From Haloferax denitrificans ATCC 35960 (GTDB lineage Archaea > Halobacteriota > Halobacteria > Halobacteriales > Haloferacaceae): a stretch of DNA of 64,000 nt. Position numbers and translations under genes: made by a program. The notes under the pieces were generated by a model. It was given only the letters and a program-made list of their open reading frames with translations. It was not told where the DNA came from and did not search any database. Below, piece after piece: positions 16,060 to 24,116 of this stretch. Each line of letters starts with the position of its first letter. The first letter of the stretch is position 1. The stretch is from positions 1 through 64,000 of the forward strand of contig NZ_AOLP01000009.1 in the NCBI RefSeq assembly GCF_000337795.1, in the 5' to 3' direction.

Positions 16060-17075
16060 GGCGTGAGCCGACTGACCGAAAGCCAGTCTATCTCTCCGTT
16101 GTCGTCGGTCAGCGCAAAAACCATTCGCTTGCGGACACCGCCGGCGAGGCGCACGTCGAGCGAGAGGTCCCGCGGGACGAACGTGTGGTCGGGCGCGACC
16201 ACGCGCACGAGGAACTCGGAGTGCGAGAGGTCCGACACCGACTCGAACTCCGTGTAGACGCGGAAGTCGGAACCGAACTTGAAGCCGCTCTTGGGGACGG
16301 TGTTTGCCCCCCGGAGCGCGGCGTACACCGCGAGTCGGCGGTCGAACCGGTCGCCCTCCACGTCGCGGCCGCGGGAGAGCACGTCGGCCTCGTCGATGGC
16401 GAGCGCGTCTGCGCGGGCGAGGTAGGCGGCTTCGAGGAGCGACAGCTGGAGCGGGCCGCTGTCGGCGTTTCTGCCGTACAGGCGCTGGCCGAAGAAGCCG
16501 CGCTGGTAGAGGCGGTCGACGCCGTCCCAGACGAGCGCGCGGTCCGAGAGGAGCTCCGCGTCGAGGTCGGTCGGGAGGTCCTCCGCGGCCGTTCCCTCGG
16601 GGGAGTCGCCCTCGGTGTCGAAGTAGGTCAGGTCGCCGTCCTCGTCGACGATGGCGAGAACCACGTCCCCGAGCGACGAGACGGGGATGCTCTCGCGCTC
16701 GCCGACGACGCGGACGCGGTGTTCGACTTCGCCGTCCCACGGGCCTTTTCCGCGGGGGTAGACGAGGAAGTCAGCGCCCGCGGCGTCGTCGACGCCGGGC
16801 CAGCCCTCGCGGGCGGGCGAGAGGTAGAACCCGCGGTCGCGGAGGTCTTTGTAGACGACGAAGTCGAGGGTGGTCCCGGTGCGCGCGAGGAGTTCGCGCA
16901 GGCCCATCCCGTCCACGCCGTCGATGTCGTCCCGCGAGAGCAGGTGGGCGGCCTCGACGGGCGCGACCTCCAAGTCGTCGCCGCCGGTGGGTCTCCCGTA
17001 GCCGCGGGAGTCGTGGAACCGCTGTCGAGCGTCGCCCGGGAGGTGGACGACGCCGTCTTCGAGGCGTCCTTGCAT
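16056..17075 (-). CDS. endA: tRNA-splicing endonuclease
   Basis: The ATG at 17075 (MQGRLEDGVVHLPG) gives 339 aa, the length of the duplicated, homodimer-forming archaeal splicing endonuclease. It cuts the bulge-helix-bulge at exon-intron junctions of pre-tRNA and pre-rRNA. Two tandem repeats are visible. The C-terminal, catalytic one has VPKSGFKFGSDFRVY (catalytic Tyr), the His in LSHSEFLVRVV and the Lys in GVRKRMVFAL. A TATA-like CCTTTGTC on the minus strand (17099-17106) lies 27 bp from the ATG, predicting a leaderless mRNA. The gene overlaps trpS by four bases; in haloarchaea tRNA-Trp is the textbook intron-containing tRNA, so the pairing is suggestive. Confidence 0.95.
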   Translation of the reverse strand: MQGRLEDGVVHLPGDARQRFHDSRGYGRPTGGDDLEVAPVEAAHLLSRDDIDGVDGMGLRELLARTGTTLDFVVYKDLRDRGFYLSPAREGWPGVDDAAGADFLVYPRGKGPWDGEVEHRVRVVGERESIPVSSLGDVVLAIVDEDGDLTYFDTEGDSPEGTAAEDLPTDLDAELLSDRALVWDGVDRLYQRGFFGQRLYGRNADSGPLQLSLLEAAYLARADALAIDEADVLSRGRDVEGDRFDRRLAVYAALRGANTVPKSGFKFGSDFRVYTEFESVSDLSHSEFLVRVVAPDHTFVPRDLSLDVRLAGGVRKRMVFALTDDNGEIDWLSVSRLTP

Positions 17076-17296
17076 ACCCGAATCGGGGCGCGGCGACGAC
17101 AAAGGGTCTGCGATGCGGGCGGCGGGTCGGCGCGCGAACCGACCGGGCGGGTCGCCACCGCCGTCTACTCGTCGCGGCCGCGTCCGCGGATGCGCCCCGC
17201 TCGGCCGGCCGTGTCGCCAGCGACGGGGCCACGCCCGCCGCCCTTCGTTTCGGCTCCGAGGGGCCTCACCTCGGTGCCGCCGCGGGTCGTCGCGGC

Positions 17297-18028
17297 TCAT
17301 CGGCCCTCGCAGGTCGAGTCGAGACACCGCCGACCGCGACTCGTCTCGAACGTGGGCAGGCCGCAGTCGCAGTCGTCGACGACGACGCCCGCGGGGAGCG
17401 AAAAGGCCGTCTCGCACTCGGGGTAGGCGTCACAGCCGGCGAGCAGGCGACCGCTCCGCCGGATGATTCGGAGCGGCGACCCGCAGTCCGGACACGACCA
17501 CTCGCCGTCGAGCCGAGCTTTGACGTGGTCGTCAAGCGGGTCGCACTGACGGTCGATACAGACCTCGAACGACGCGCCGCGCTCGACGCGCATCAACGGC
17601 AGGCCGCAGTCGCCACAGGTCTCGTCGAGGACGGTCGCACCCGCCGGCAGGCGGTACTCGGTCCCCGAGTCGAGGGCGACGACGGACCCGTTCGTCCTGA
17701 CGAGCGGGTCGCCGGTGTCGGGATGTGAGCCGACCGGGACGCCCGCGTCGCTCGCGGGGTACTCGGCGCGGCCGGTCACGTCGTTCGACTCGACGGTGAG
17801 GGTCTGGTCGCCCGCGCGGGCCAGGAGGCCGAACGACCCCGGCCCGGACTCGACGGTCAGCGAGTCGGCGCGGGTCAGCCACGCGACGGGCTGGTAGCCC
17901 CCGGCGTCGTGGACGAGGACGGTTCTGTCGGGCTTGGCCACGACGACGACCCGGCCGCGCTGGGTGCGGTCGCGGGAGCCTTCGAAGCTGACGGTGCAGT
18001 CGCCGGCGAAGACGCGTATCGAATCCAT
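17297..18028 (-). CDS. NucS/DUF91-like N-domain protein with C4 zinc fingers
   Basis: The 243-aa protein begins MDSIRVFAGDCTVSFEGS and continues with a beta-rich domain resembling the N-terminal half of NucS/EndoMS (DUF91), the archaeal mismatch/branched-DNA endonuclease. Instead of the NucS nuclease domain, the C-terminal half has cysteine pairs typical of topoisomerase I C-terminal zinc fingers: CGDCGLP, CPDCGSPL...GCDAYPEC, then CDCGLP...C. So it looks like a DNA-binding protein without a visible nuclease core. It is transcribed alone from a leaderless promoter (TTCAAATC on the minus strand near 18054), divergent from the HAD gene. Confidence 0.8.
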   Translation of the reverse strand: MDSIRVFAGDCTVSFEGSRDRTQRGRVVVVAKPDRTVLVHDAGGYQPVAWLTRADSLTVESGPGSFGLLARAGDQTLTVESNDVTGRAEYPASDAGVPVGSHPDTGDPLVRTNGSVVALDSGTEYRLPAGATVLDETCGDCGLPLMRVERGASFEVCIDRQCDPLDDHVKARLDGEWSCPDCGSPLRIIRRSGRLLAGCDAYPECETAFSLPAGVVVDDCDCGLPTFETSRGRRCLDSTCEGR

Positions 18029-18130
18029 GCGGCGGGGTGGTCGCTGGTTCCGATTTGAACCTACGTGCGAGGGTTCACTGGCCATGCCGCGGCACGAAGC
18101 TCTTTGGTCGGGCAGGGCCGAGGGCGAACC

Positions 18131-18781
18131 ATGGACGCGAACGTCGTGCTGTTCGACATGGACGGAGTGTTGGTCGATTCCGAGCAGTACTGGCACGCCT
18201 TCGAGGACGAGTGGGTGTTCGCCGACGCCATCGAGTCCGGCGACCCCGACCACGAGGAGATAACGGGGATGAACTTCCGCGAGATATACGACTACCTCGA
18301 CGCGACGTACGGGACGACCGTCACGAAAGACGAGTTCATCGCGGCGTACCACGAGAACTCGGAGAGCGTCTACGGCGAGCACGTCGTCCTGATGGACGGC
18401 GCAGAAGAGCTGTTTTCGGACCTCCGCGCGGCGGGCAAGAAGCTGGCAATCGTCTCGTCGGCCCCGCAGGACTGGATTTCGACCGTCCGCGAGCGGTTCG
18501 ACCTCGACCCCCTCGACCTCGTGCTCTCGGCCGAGGACATCGACGACCCCGGCAAGCCCGAACCCCACATCTACGAGCACGCCGCCGCCGAGTTCGGCGT
18601 CGACCCCGAAGAGTGCGTCGTCATCGAGGACTCGATAAACGGCATCGAAGCGGCCGTGCGGTCCGGCGCGTACACCATCGCCTACCGCGGCGGGGAGAAC
18701 GCCGACCTCGACCTCTCGCGGGCGGACGAAATCGTGAACGGACCAGTGGAGTTGCGGGCGGCGTTGCTCGGCGAGGAGTAG
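18131..18781 (+). CDS. HAD-superfamily hydrolase (beta-phosphoglucomutase-like)
   Basis: The ATG at 18131 gives 216 aa. All HAD motifs are present: motif I LFDMDGVLVDS, motif II IVSSAP, motif III lysine in PGKPEPHIY, and motif IV VVIEDSINGIEAA. The helical cap between residues 20 and 90 and the DSxNGI motif place it in the phosphoglycolate phosphatase / beta-phosphoglucomutase subgroup, which dephosphorylates small sugar or nucleotide phosphates. The substrate is not predictable. It is divergent from the NucS-like gene and convergent with the helicase. Confidence 0.9.
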   Translation: MDANVVLFDMDGVLVDSEQYWHAFEDEWVFADAIESGDPDHEEITGMNFREIYDYLDATYGTTVTKDEFIAAYHENSESVYGEHVVLMDGAEELFSDLRAAGKKLAIVSSAPQDWISTVRERFDLDPLDLVLSAEDIDDPGKPEPHIYEHAAAEFGVDPEECVVIEDSINGIEAAVRSGAYTIAYRGGENADLDLSRADEIVNGPVELRAALLGEE

Positions 18782-18821
18782 ACGAAACGCGACCAGAAAT
18801 CGGCCGTCCGCGCGGGTTCTG

Positions 18822-21161
18822 TTATTCGACCCGAACCGTCCGCGACTCCCGAATCGGAAGTAGCGGCAGGTCGGGGAACGTGACTTCGACGACGAACTCC
18901 AGTTCGTCGTCCGTCGCGCCGAAGACGCCGACGGGGACGGTCACCTCGTCGGAGAGGTAGCACGTCTTCGCCGACATCTCCACGTCGTTGACGGTGACGC
19001 GGATGCCGACCGAGCCGCCGCCACCGTCGTTCCGCACGCGGATGTCGTGCATGTCGCTTTCGCCGCGGGCGACCGACTCGGGGAACTCGCCCCAGTCGAC
19101 GTCGGGCGCGGGGAGGTCCTTCGCGCTCTCGATGACGCGCTCGGCGACGCCCTGCGAGAGGCCCGCGCGGGTGAGTTCCTTCACGCCGGCGTCGACCACG
19201 TCGGCCGGGGTCGAGAGGCCGCCGGTGGCGAGCTTTCGCGCGCGGCCGGGGCCGATGCCGTCGACGGCCGTGAGCGCCGCGGCGTCACTGCTGACGCCGT
19301 TGTCGACGCGGGCCTCGACGCGCCTCGCGAGGTTGGCCGCGCGGGCGTCCGCGAAGGTGTCGAGGAACTCGCGGAGCGCAGAGAGGAGACGGAGCGCGTT
19401 CTGCTTGATGACCCACGCGTCGCTCCGGAGTTCGCTCGGCGTCGAGTTCGCCATGCTAGCGTGGAGGATAGCGAGCACCTTCTTCGGGCCGTCTTCGAGC
19501 GTGGTCGAGACGCCCGTCAGCACCGAGTCGACGGCGTCCACCTCGGACTGGCGCGCGGACACCTGTCGGAAGTCGGCCGCGCCCGCGACGGTTTCGAGGA
19601 TGTCGTCGGCGGTGATGCGGTCGCGTTGCGCGAGGTCGGCGAAGCGCGAGGCGGTTCCGAGCCGGAGGTAGTACTTCGAGGTGAGTCGCCCGAGCGGGGT
19701 CGCGTCGATGGAGAGGTCGTCGTCCATCTCGACGAAGCCGCGGGAGACGAGGCGGTCGAGCACGTCGCGGACGCGCGAGCGGAGGTCTTCGAAGTCGTAG
19801 GCCGCCGGGTTCGACTGGGCGCGGCGGTAGTAGAACGTCGTCTCCAGCCACGACATCACGTCGTCGAGGTCGCGGATGGTCCCCATGGCGATTTCGGCGT
19901 TGAGGTGCGAATCGAGGTCTTCTGCGAGGCGCGACTCGATTTCCTTGCCCTCGCGGAGCAGGCGGCGGTACTTGTTCTGGTCCGAGCGGTCGCAGACGAC
20001 CCAGCCGTAGCCCACGTCGTCGTAGCCGGGGCGGCCCGCGCGGCCGAGCATCTGGAGGATGTCGAGCGGCGAGATGTCCACCTCGCCTTCGAGCGGGTCG
20101 TGGTGTTTCGTGTCGCGGATGACGACACAGCGGGCGGGGAGGTTCACGCCCCACGCGAGCGTCGAGGTCGAAAACAGGAGCTGAATCTTGCCCTCCTTGA
20201 ACCACTCCTCGACGGCCTCGCGGTCGTCCCGCGAGAGGCCGGCGTGGTGGAAGCCGACGCCGTCCAAGACGCCCTTGGCGAGCGAGTCGTTGCTCAGTTC
20301 CTTGGCCTCGTTGTGGAAGTCGTAGTCGCCGCGCGCGCCGATGGGCACGTCGCGCTTTGCGAGTTCGTCGCGGGCCTTGGCGGCCGCGCGGACGGCGTCC
20401 TGCCGCGAGGAGACGAACACGAGCGACTGGCCGCCGTCGCGGATGTGCGGTTCCGCGAGGTCGAACGCCCGGTAGAGCCGGCGGTACTTGTCGGCGAAGG
20501 AGTTCTCGCCGTGGGTGTAGGTCTTGACGCCCGCGTGGAGGTCGACGGGCCGGTAGTCGTCGCCGAACTCGAAGGTCGTCTCGGCGGGCGCGTCGAGCCA
20601 CGCCGCCACGTCGTCGATGTTGGGCATGGTCGCCGACAGCGCGACGATTCGGGGGTCGCAGATGCGGCGCATCCGCGAGACGGTGACTTCGAGGACGCCG
20701 CCGCGGGTCTCCGAGTCCAGCAGGTGGACCTCGTCGATGACGACGCAGTCCACGTCCTCGATGAAGGAGTAGCGCGCCGAGTCGTGTTTCCGGGTCGCGG
20801 AGTCGGTCTTCTCGGGCGTCATCACGAGGATGTCGGCGCGGGCGGCCCGCCGGGGGTTCAGGTCGCGCTCGCCGGTGACGACGTACACCGAGTAGCCGAG
20901 GTCCTCGAAGCGCTCCCACTCGGTCTCCTTCTCGGTGGTGAGCGCGCGGAGCGGGGCGATGAAAAGCGCCGTCCCCTCGTCGCGGAGCGTCCGACAGATG
21001 GCGAGTTCGGCGAGCGCCGTCTTCCCGCTGGCGGTGGGCGCGGAGGCGACGACGTTGTGGTCGGTGTCGAGGATGGCGGGGAGCGCCTCGCGTTGCATCC
21101 GGTTGAACTCCTCGAACCCGAAGGCGTCTGCGAACTCGGGGACCGCCTCGGCGACTTTCAC
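18822..21161 (-). CDS. Hel308/Ski2-type ATP-dependent DNA helicase
   Basis: A GTG at 21161 preceded by GGAGGTG is the best start, giving 779 aa; an in-frame ATG at 21221 lacks such a site. Helicase motifs are in order: Q-like FNRMQREALP, Walker A SAPTASGKTALAE, DEVHLLD, SATMPN, FVSSRQD, FSTSTLAWGVNLPA and LQMLGRAGRPGYDD. A winged-helix and Sec63-type helical ratchet follow, then a helix-hairpin-helix GIGPGRARKLATGG. The last 100 residues read as a beta-rich FN3-like domain, as in MER3/Brr2-like helicases. Hel308 acts at stalled forks. Haloarchaea usually carry two paralogues; this could be the one called hel308b. Confidence 0.92.
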   Translation of the reverse strand: MKVAEAVPEFADAFGFEEFNRMQREALPAILDTDHNVVASAPTASGKTALAELAICRTLRDEGTALFIAPLRALTTEKETEWERFEDLGYSVYVVTGERDLNPRRAARADILVMTPEKTDSATRKHDSARYSFIEDVDCVVIDEVHLLDSETRGGVLEVTVSRMRRICDPRIVALSATMPNIDDVAAWLDAPAETTFEFGDDYRPVDLHAGVKTYTHGENSFADKYRRLYRAFDLAEPHIRDGGQSLVFVSSRQDAVRAAAKARDELAKRDVPIGARGDYDFHNEAKELSNDSLAKGVLDGVGFHHAGLSRDDREAVEEWFKEGKIQLLFSTSTLAWGVNLPARCVVIRDTKHHDPLEGEVDISPLDILQMLGRAGRPGYDDVGYGWVVCDRSDQNKYRRLLREGKEIESRLAEDLDSHLNAEIAMGTIRDLDDVMSWLETTFYYRRAQSNPAAYDFEDLRSRVRDVLDRLVSRGFVEMDDDLSIDATPLGRLTSKYYLRLGTASRFADLAQRDRITADDILETVAGAADFRQVSARQSEVDAVDSVLTGVSTTLEDGPKKVLAILHASMANSTPSELRSDAWVIKQNALRLLSALREFLDTFADARAANLARRVEARVDNGVSSDAAALTAVDGIGPGRARKLATGGLSTPADVVDAGVKELTRAGLSQGVAERVIESAKDLPAPDVDWGEFPESVARGESDMHDIRVRNDGGGGSVGIRVTVNDVEMSAKTCYLSDEVTVPVGVFGATDDELEFVVEVTFPDLPLLPIRESRTVRVE

Positions 21162-21359
21162 TGGGCGCACCTCCGGGTGCGCGCTGGCGTCGGGGACGAG
21201 ACGAAGACGAGCGTCATACACGAAGCCGAGTCGTCCGTGGGGAAAGGCGTTTCTCCATCCGACGCGGCGGCTCGCGGGCGTCGAACGAGCGGAAAACGGA
21301 GGGGCTGAGGTTGGTGGGTGGTAGGGGGGATTGATTGGGGGACCGAGGCGCAGGCCCGC

Positions 21360-21467
21360 TTACGCGGCGCCGGCGAGCGCGGCGATGAACGACCAGTTCG
21401 TCCCCGCGGTGGCCTCGTGCTTCTTCGATTCGGCCTTCGTCATGTCGCGGCGGTGTTTCCAGTTCAT
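21360..21467 (-). CDS. 35-aa small protein, leaderless
   Basis: The ORF encodes a 35-residue basic-then-hydrophobic peptide: MNWKHRRDMTKAESKKHEA, then TNWSFIAALAGAA. Its start codon lies 27 bp from the centre of a strong TATA box (minus strand CTTATATT, 21497-21490), the exact spacing for a leaderless archaeal mRNA. Without other genes to explain that promoter, the small ORF is probably real. The amphipathic, lysine-rich first half and hydrophobic tail could associate with membrane or nucleic acid. Function is unknown. Confidence 0.65.
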   Translation of the reverse strand: MNWKHRRDMTKAESKKHEATAGTNWSFIAALAGAA

Positions 21468-21543
21468 ACTCGATAGAAGTCTTTACTCGAATATAAGTTT
21501 TTCAGTTAAGTGATATATCTAGCACGGTCGTACATGCTGTTTG

Positions 21544-21606
21544 ATGGAAAGTCGTGATGTATTCGAGGTGGACGTTTCGTTTTCCGTGATAGAACTGTTC
21601 GTTTGA
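21544..21606 (+). CDS. Possible 20-aa leaderless micro-ORF
   Basis: An ATG at 21544 lies 28 bp after the TATA-like GATATATC (21513-21520) and opens a 20-codon ORF (MESRDVFEVD then VSFSVIELFV). The promoter spacing fits a leaderless mRNA and the peptide is acidic then hydrophobic. There is no other support, and the region is AT-rich, so chance is a real alternative. Confidence 0.25.
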   Translation: MESRDVFEVDVSFSVIELFV

Positions 21607-21641
21607 ACGATTCTGAACAACGTGTGCTAACGTGGAACGTG

Positions 21642-21653
21642 GTTCGGCCGAAC
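21642..21653. promoter_or_regulatory. Operator-like palindrome upstream of lipA
   Basis: GTTCGGCCGAAC is a perfect 12-bp palindrome about 80 bp before the lipA TATA-like box. It shares the half-site CCGAAC/GTTCGG with an inverted repeat upstream of glmM. A regulator-binding role is inference. Confidence 0.35.
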
Positions 21654-21764
21654 GGTGTCGTGGCGACGCTGATTCGGTCGCCTCGGGCGAGCGATTGTGC
21701 CGCCAACCCGACAGACGGCGGACCAATCCTCACGTTTTTGCCCGTCGCCCCGCAAGAACTGCCT

Positions 21765-22700
21765 ATGCGCACGCGGCGGAAGCCAGACTGGTTGAAGATG
21801 CGACCGCCATCGGGCCGGCGTTTCACCGATATCAAATCGACGCTCCGGGACCGGAACCTCAACACCGTCTGCGAGGAGGCGAACTGCCCGAACCTCGGTG
21901 AGTGTTGGAGCGGCCGCGACGGCCCCGGCACGGCCACGTTCATGCTCATGGGCGACCGGTGCTCGCGCGGGTGTAACTTCTGCGACGTGACGACCGGCGG
22001 GATGGAGCCGCTGGACCCCGACGAGCCGGCGAACGTCGCCGACGCGGTGACCGAAATCGGCCTCGACTACGTCGTGTTGACCTCCGTGGACCGCGACGAC
22101 CTGCCGGACCAGGGCGCGGCCCACTTCGCCGAGACCATCCGCGAAATCAAGCGCCGCGACCCCGAGGTGCTCGTCGAGGTGCTGATTCCCGACTTCCAGG
22201 GCGACCCCGAGCACGTCCGGAAGATAATCGACGCCGGCCCCGACGTCATCGCCCACAACATCGAGACCGTCGAGCGCCTCCAGTGGCCGATTCGGGACCG
22301 CCGCGCCGGCTACGAGCAGTCGCTTTCGGTGCTCCGGCAGGTGACAGACGAGTCCGACATCCACACGAAGACCTCCGTCATGCTCGGCCTCGGCGAGCAC
22401 GCCCACGAGGTCTACCAGACGCTTTCCGACCTCCGCGAGGCCGACGTGGACATCGTCACGTTCGGCCAGTACCTCCAGCCCTCCCGGAGCCACCTCGACG
22501 TGTTCGAGTACGTCCACCCCGACGCCTTCGAGACGTGGCGGCGCGTCGCGGAGGACGAACTGGGCTTCCTCTACTGCGCGTCCGGCCCGATGGTCCGGTC
22601 GTCGTACAAGGCCGGCGAACTGTTCGTGGACGCGCTCCTCCGCGAGGGGTCGAGCGTCGAGGAGGCGCGGCAGGCCGCCCGCGCGGCCGCCGGACAGTAG
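21765..22700 (+). CDS. lipA: Lipoyl synthase
   Basis: The ATG at 21765 gives 311 aa beginning MRTRRKPDWLKMRPPSG. It is a radical-SAM enzyme that inserts two sulfur atoms into octanoyl groups on E2 or H proteins. Both iron-sulfur clusters are marked: the LipA-specific CEEANCPNLGECW and the radical-SAM CSRGCNFCDVT. The C-terminal SSY/SYKAGE signature (VRSSYKAGELF) supplies the serine ligand. A promoter (CGTTTTT, about 28 bp upstream) predicts a leaderless mRNA. It is followed, after a 309-bp gap, by the dehydrogenase operon whose E2 protein carries a lipoyl domain, its obvious substrate. Confidence 0.96.
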   Translation: MRTRRKPDWLKMRPPSGRRFTDIKSTLRDRNLNTVCEEANCPNLGECWSGRDGPGTATFMLMGDRCSRGCNFCDVTTGGMEPLDPDEPANVADAVTEIGLDYVVLTSVDRDDLPDQGAAHFAETIREIKRRDPEVLVEVLIPDFQGDPEHVRKIIDAGPDVIAHNIETVERLQWPIRDRRAGYEQSLSVLRQVTDESDIHTKTSVMLGLGEHAHEVYQTLSDLREADVDIVTFGQYLQPSRSHLDVFEYVHPDAFETWRRVAEDELGFLYCASGPMVRSSYKAGELFVDALLREGSSVEEARQAARAAAGQ

Positions 22701-22827
22701 GTCGCGGTCGCCGCACCACCGCGTCCGCGCGACTCAACCATCCGGGTCCGACATCCGGGTCCGACCCCGCGCCCGCCCCGAACCGGTCCTGCAATGCTGT
22801 CGATATTTCCGATTATTTCTCGGTGAT

Positions 22828-22841
22828 GTGTGGGTTCACAC
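22828..22841. promoter_or_regulatory. Inverted repeat upstream of the pdh promoter
   Basis: GTGTG-GGTT-CACAC lies about 110 bp upstream of the tandem TATA boxes of the dehydrogenase operon, in an otherwise gene-free 309-bp gap. It may be an operator for this carbon-flux operon or the tail of a lipA terminator structure. Confidence 0.3.
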
Positions 22842-22944
22842 TAATGAACGTCAGGAAGAATCGTTTAGAAGCGAAAATGTCCAATTTTACCCCGCGTGAG
22901 TTTACATAGCACGACGCGAGCCGCAATATTCCGAGCCAAAGTAA

Positions 22945-22967
22945 ATTATATACGAAAACAATATAAC
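22945..22967 (+). promoter_or_regulatory. Tandem TATA boxes of the dehydrogenase operon
   Basis: ATTATATAC (22945-22953) and AATATAAC (22960-22967) are both good box A sequences. The second lies 27 bp before the ATG of a seven-codon leader ORF at 22990, so transcription from it would start on that ATG. The first would give a leader longer by about 15 nt. Confidence 0.6.
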
Positions 22968-22989
22968 GCCGGCGGGTGTCGATTTTGCC

Positions 22990-23013
22990 ATGAACAGGAG
23001 GGTTCTCCCGTGA
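22990..23013 (+). CDS. Seven-codon leader ORF overlapping the pdhA start
   Basis: ATG at 22990 opens the peptide MNRRVLP and its TGA (23011-23013) overlaps the pdhA GTG start (23010). The ATG is 27 bp from a TATA box, so it would sit at the very 5' end of the mRNA. The codons AGG AGG of the peptide are also the Shine-Dalgarno sequence of pdhA. Ribosomes starting leaderless would end exactly on the pdhA start codon. Whether it is translated is unknown. Confidence 0.4.
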   Translation: MNRRVLP

Positions 23014-24116
23014 GCGTGCTTCAACGCGACCCGCAGGACCAGGTACGAGTGCTCGACGAGGACGGGACCGTCGTCGGCGAGGTCCCCGACGTCGACGACG
23101 AGACGCTCGTCGACATGTACCGCTACATGCGTCTCGCCCGACATTTCGACACGCGGGCGGTGAGTCTCCAGCGACAGGGGCGGATGGGGACGTATCCGCC
23201 GCTGTCGGGACAGGAGGGCGCACAGATCGGGAGCGCGCTCGCGCTCGACGAACAGGACTGGATGGTTCCGAGCTATCGCGAACACGGCGCGTCGTTGCTC
23301 CGGGGGCTTCCGCTGAAGCAGACGCTCCTGTACTGGATGGGCCACGAGAAGGGCAACGAGATGCCCGAGGGCGTGAACCTCTTTCCGCCCGCGGTCCCCA
23401 TCGCCTCGCAGATTCCGCACGCGACCGGCGCGGCGTGGGCGAAGAAGCTCCGCGGTGAGGACGACACGGCCGTCATCTGTTACTTCGGCGACGGCGCGAC
23501 CTCCGAGGGCGACTTCCACGAGGGGCTGAACTTCGCGGGCGTCTTCGACACCCCGAACGTCTTCTTCTGTAACAACAACCAGTGGGCCATCTCGGTGCCG
23601 CGGGAGCGACAGACCGCCGCCGAGACGCTGGCGCAGAAGGCGACCGCCTACGGCATCGACGGCGTGCAGGTCGACGGGATGGACCCGCTCGCGGTCTACT
23701 CCGTGACGAAGGCGGCGCTCGACAAGGCGAAGAACCCCGGCGAGGGCGAGGGCCGCCCGACGCTCATCGAGGCGGTCCAGTACCGCTTCGGCGCGCACAC
23801 GACCGCCGACGACCCCACCGTCTACCGCGACGACGACGAGGTCGAAAAGTGGAAGGCGAAAGACCCCATCCCGCGGCTGGAGGCGTTCCTCCGCGAGACG
23901 GGCCGCATCGACGACGAGGCCGTCGAGGCCATCGAGGAAGACGTGAAACAGCGGGTCGCGGACGCCATCGAGGCGGCCGAGTCCGACCCGCGTCCGGACC
24001 CGAGCGACATGTTCGACTACGCCTACGCCGAGCGGACCCCGGAGATTCAGGCACAGTACGAGGAGTTCGAAGCGCTCCGCGAGAAGTTCGGCGACGAAGG
24101 ATTCCTCAGAGAATGA
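23010..24116 (+). CDS. pdhA: 2-oxoacid dehydrogenase E1 alpha subunit
   Basis: The GTG at 23010, 8 bp after GGAGGG, gives 368 aa starting VSVLQRDPQDQ; the longer in-frame ORF from 22896 overlaps the promoter. It is the thiamine-diphosphate-binding half of E1, with the motif GDGATSEGDFHEGLNFAGVF...NNN and the active-site region YPPLSGQEG and REHGASLL. E1 decarboxylates a 2-oxoacid and acylates the lipoyl arm of E2. The substrate could be pyruvate or branched-chain oxoacids; haloarchaea mostly use ferredoxin oxidoreductases for pyruvate. It overlaps pdhB by four bases (ATGA) and leads the E1-E1-E2-E3 operon. Confidence 0.95.
   Translation: MSVLQRDPQDQVRVLDEDGTVVGEVPDVDDETLVDMYRYMRLARHFDTRAVSLQRQGRMGTYPPLSGQEGAQIGSALALDEQDWMVPSYREHGASLLRGLPLKQTLLYWMGHEKGNEMPEGVNLFPPAVPIASQIPHATGAAWAKKLRGEDDTAVICYFGDGATSEGDFHEGLNFAGVFDTPNVFFCNNNQWAISVPRERQTAAETLAQKATAYGIDGVQVDGMDPLAVYSVTKAALDKAKNPGEGEGRPTLIEAVQYRFGAHTTADDPTVYRDDDEVEKWKAKDPIPRLEAFLRETGRIDDEAVEAIEEDVKQRVADAIEAAESDPRPDPSDMFDYAYAERTPEIQAQYEEFEALREKFGDEGFLRE

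Larger units (their letters stand above)
21468..21764. other. Divergent promoter region between the 35-aa gene and lipA
   Basis: This roughly 300-bp stretch is AT-rich at its left end, with TATA boxes for both strands (minus 21490-21497, plus 21513-21520). It also holds a 12-bp perfect palindrome GTTCGGCCGAAC (21642-21653) and the lipA promoter (CGTTTTT near 21734-21740, about 28 bp before the lipA ATG). A 20-codon ORF is described separately. Confidence 0.5.

Noticed and set aside
22896-23009. Longer E1 alpha starting at 22896
   Set aside because: It would start upstream of both TATA boxes and add a non-homologous tail; the GTG at 23010 has the ribosome-binding site.
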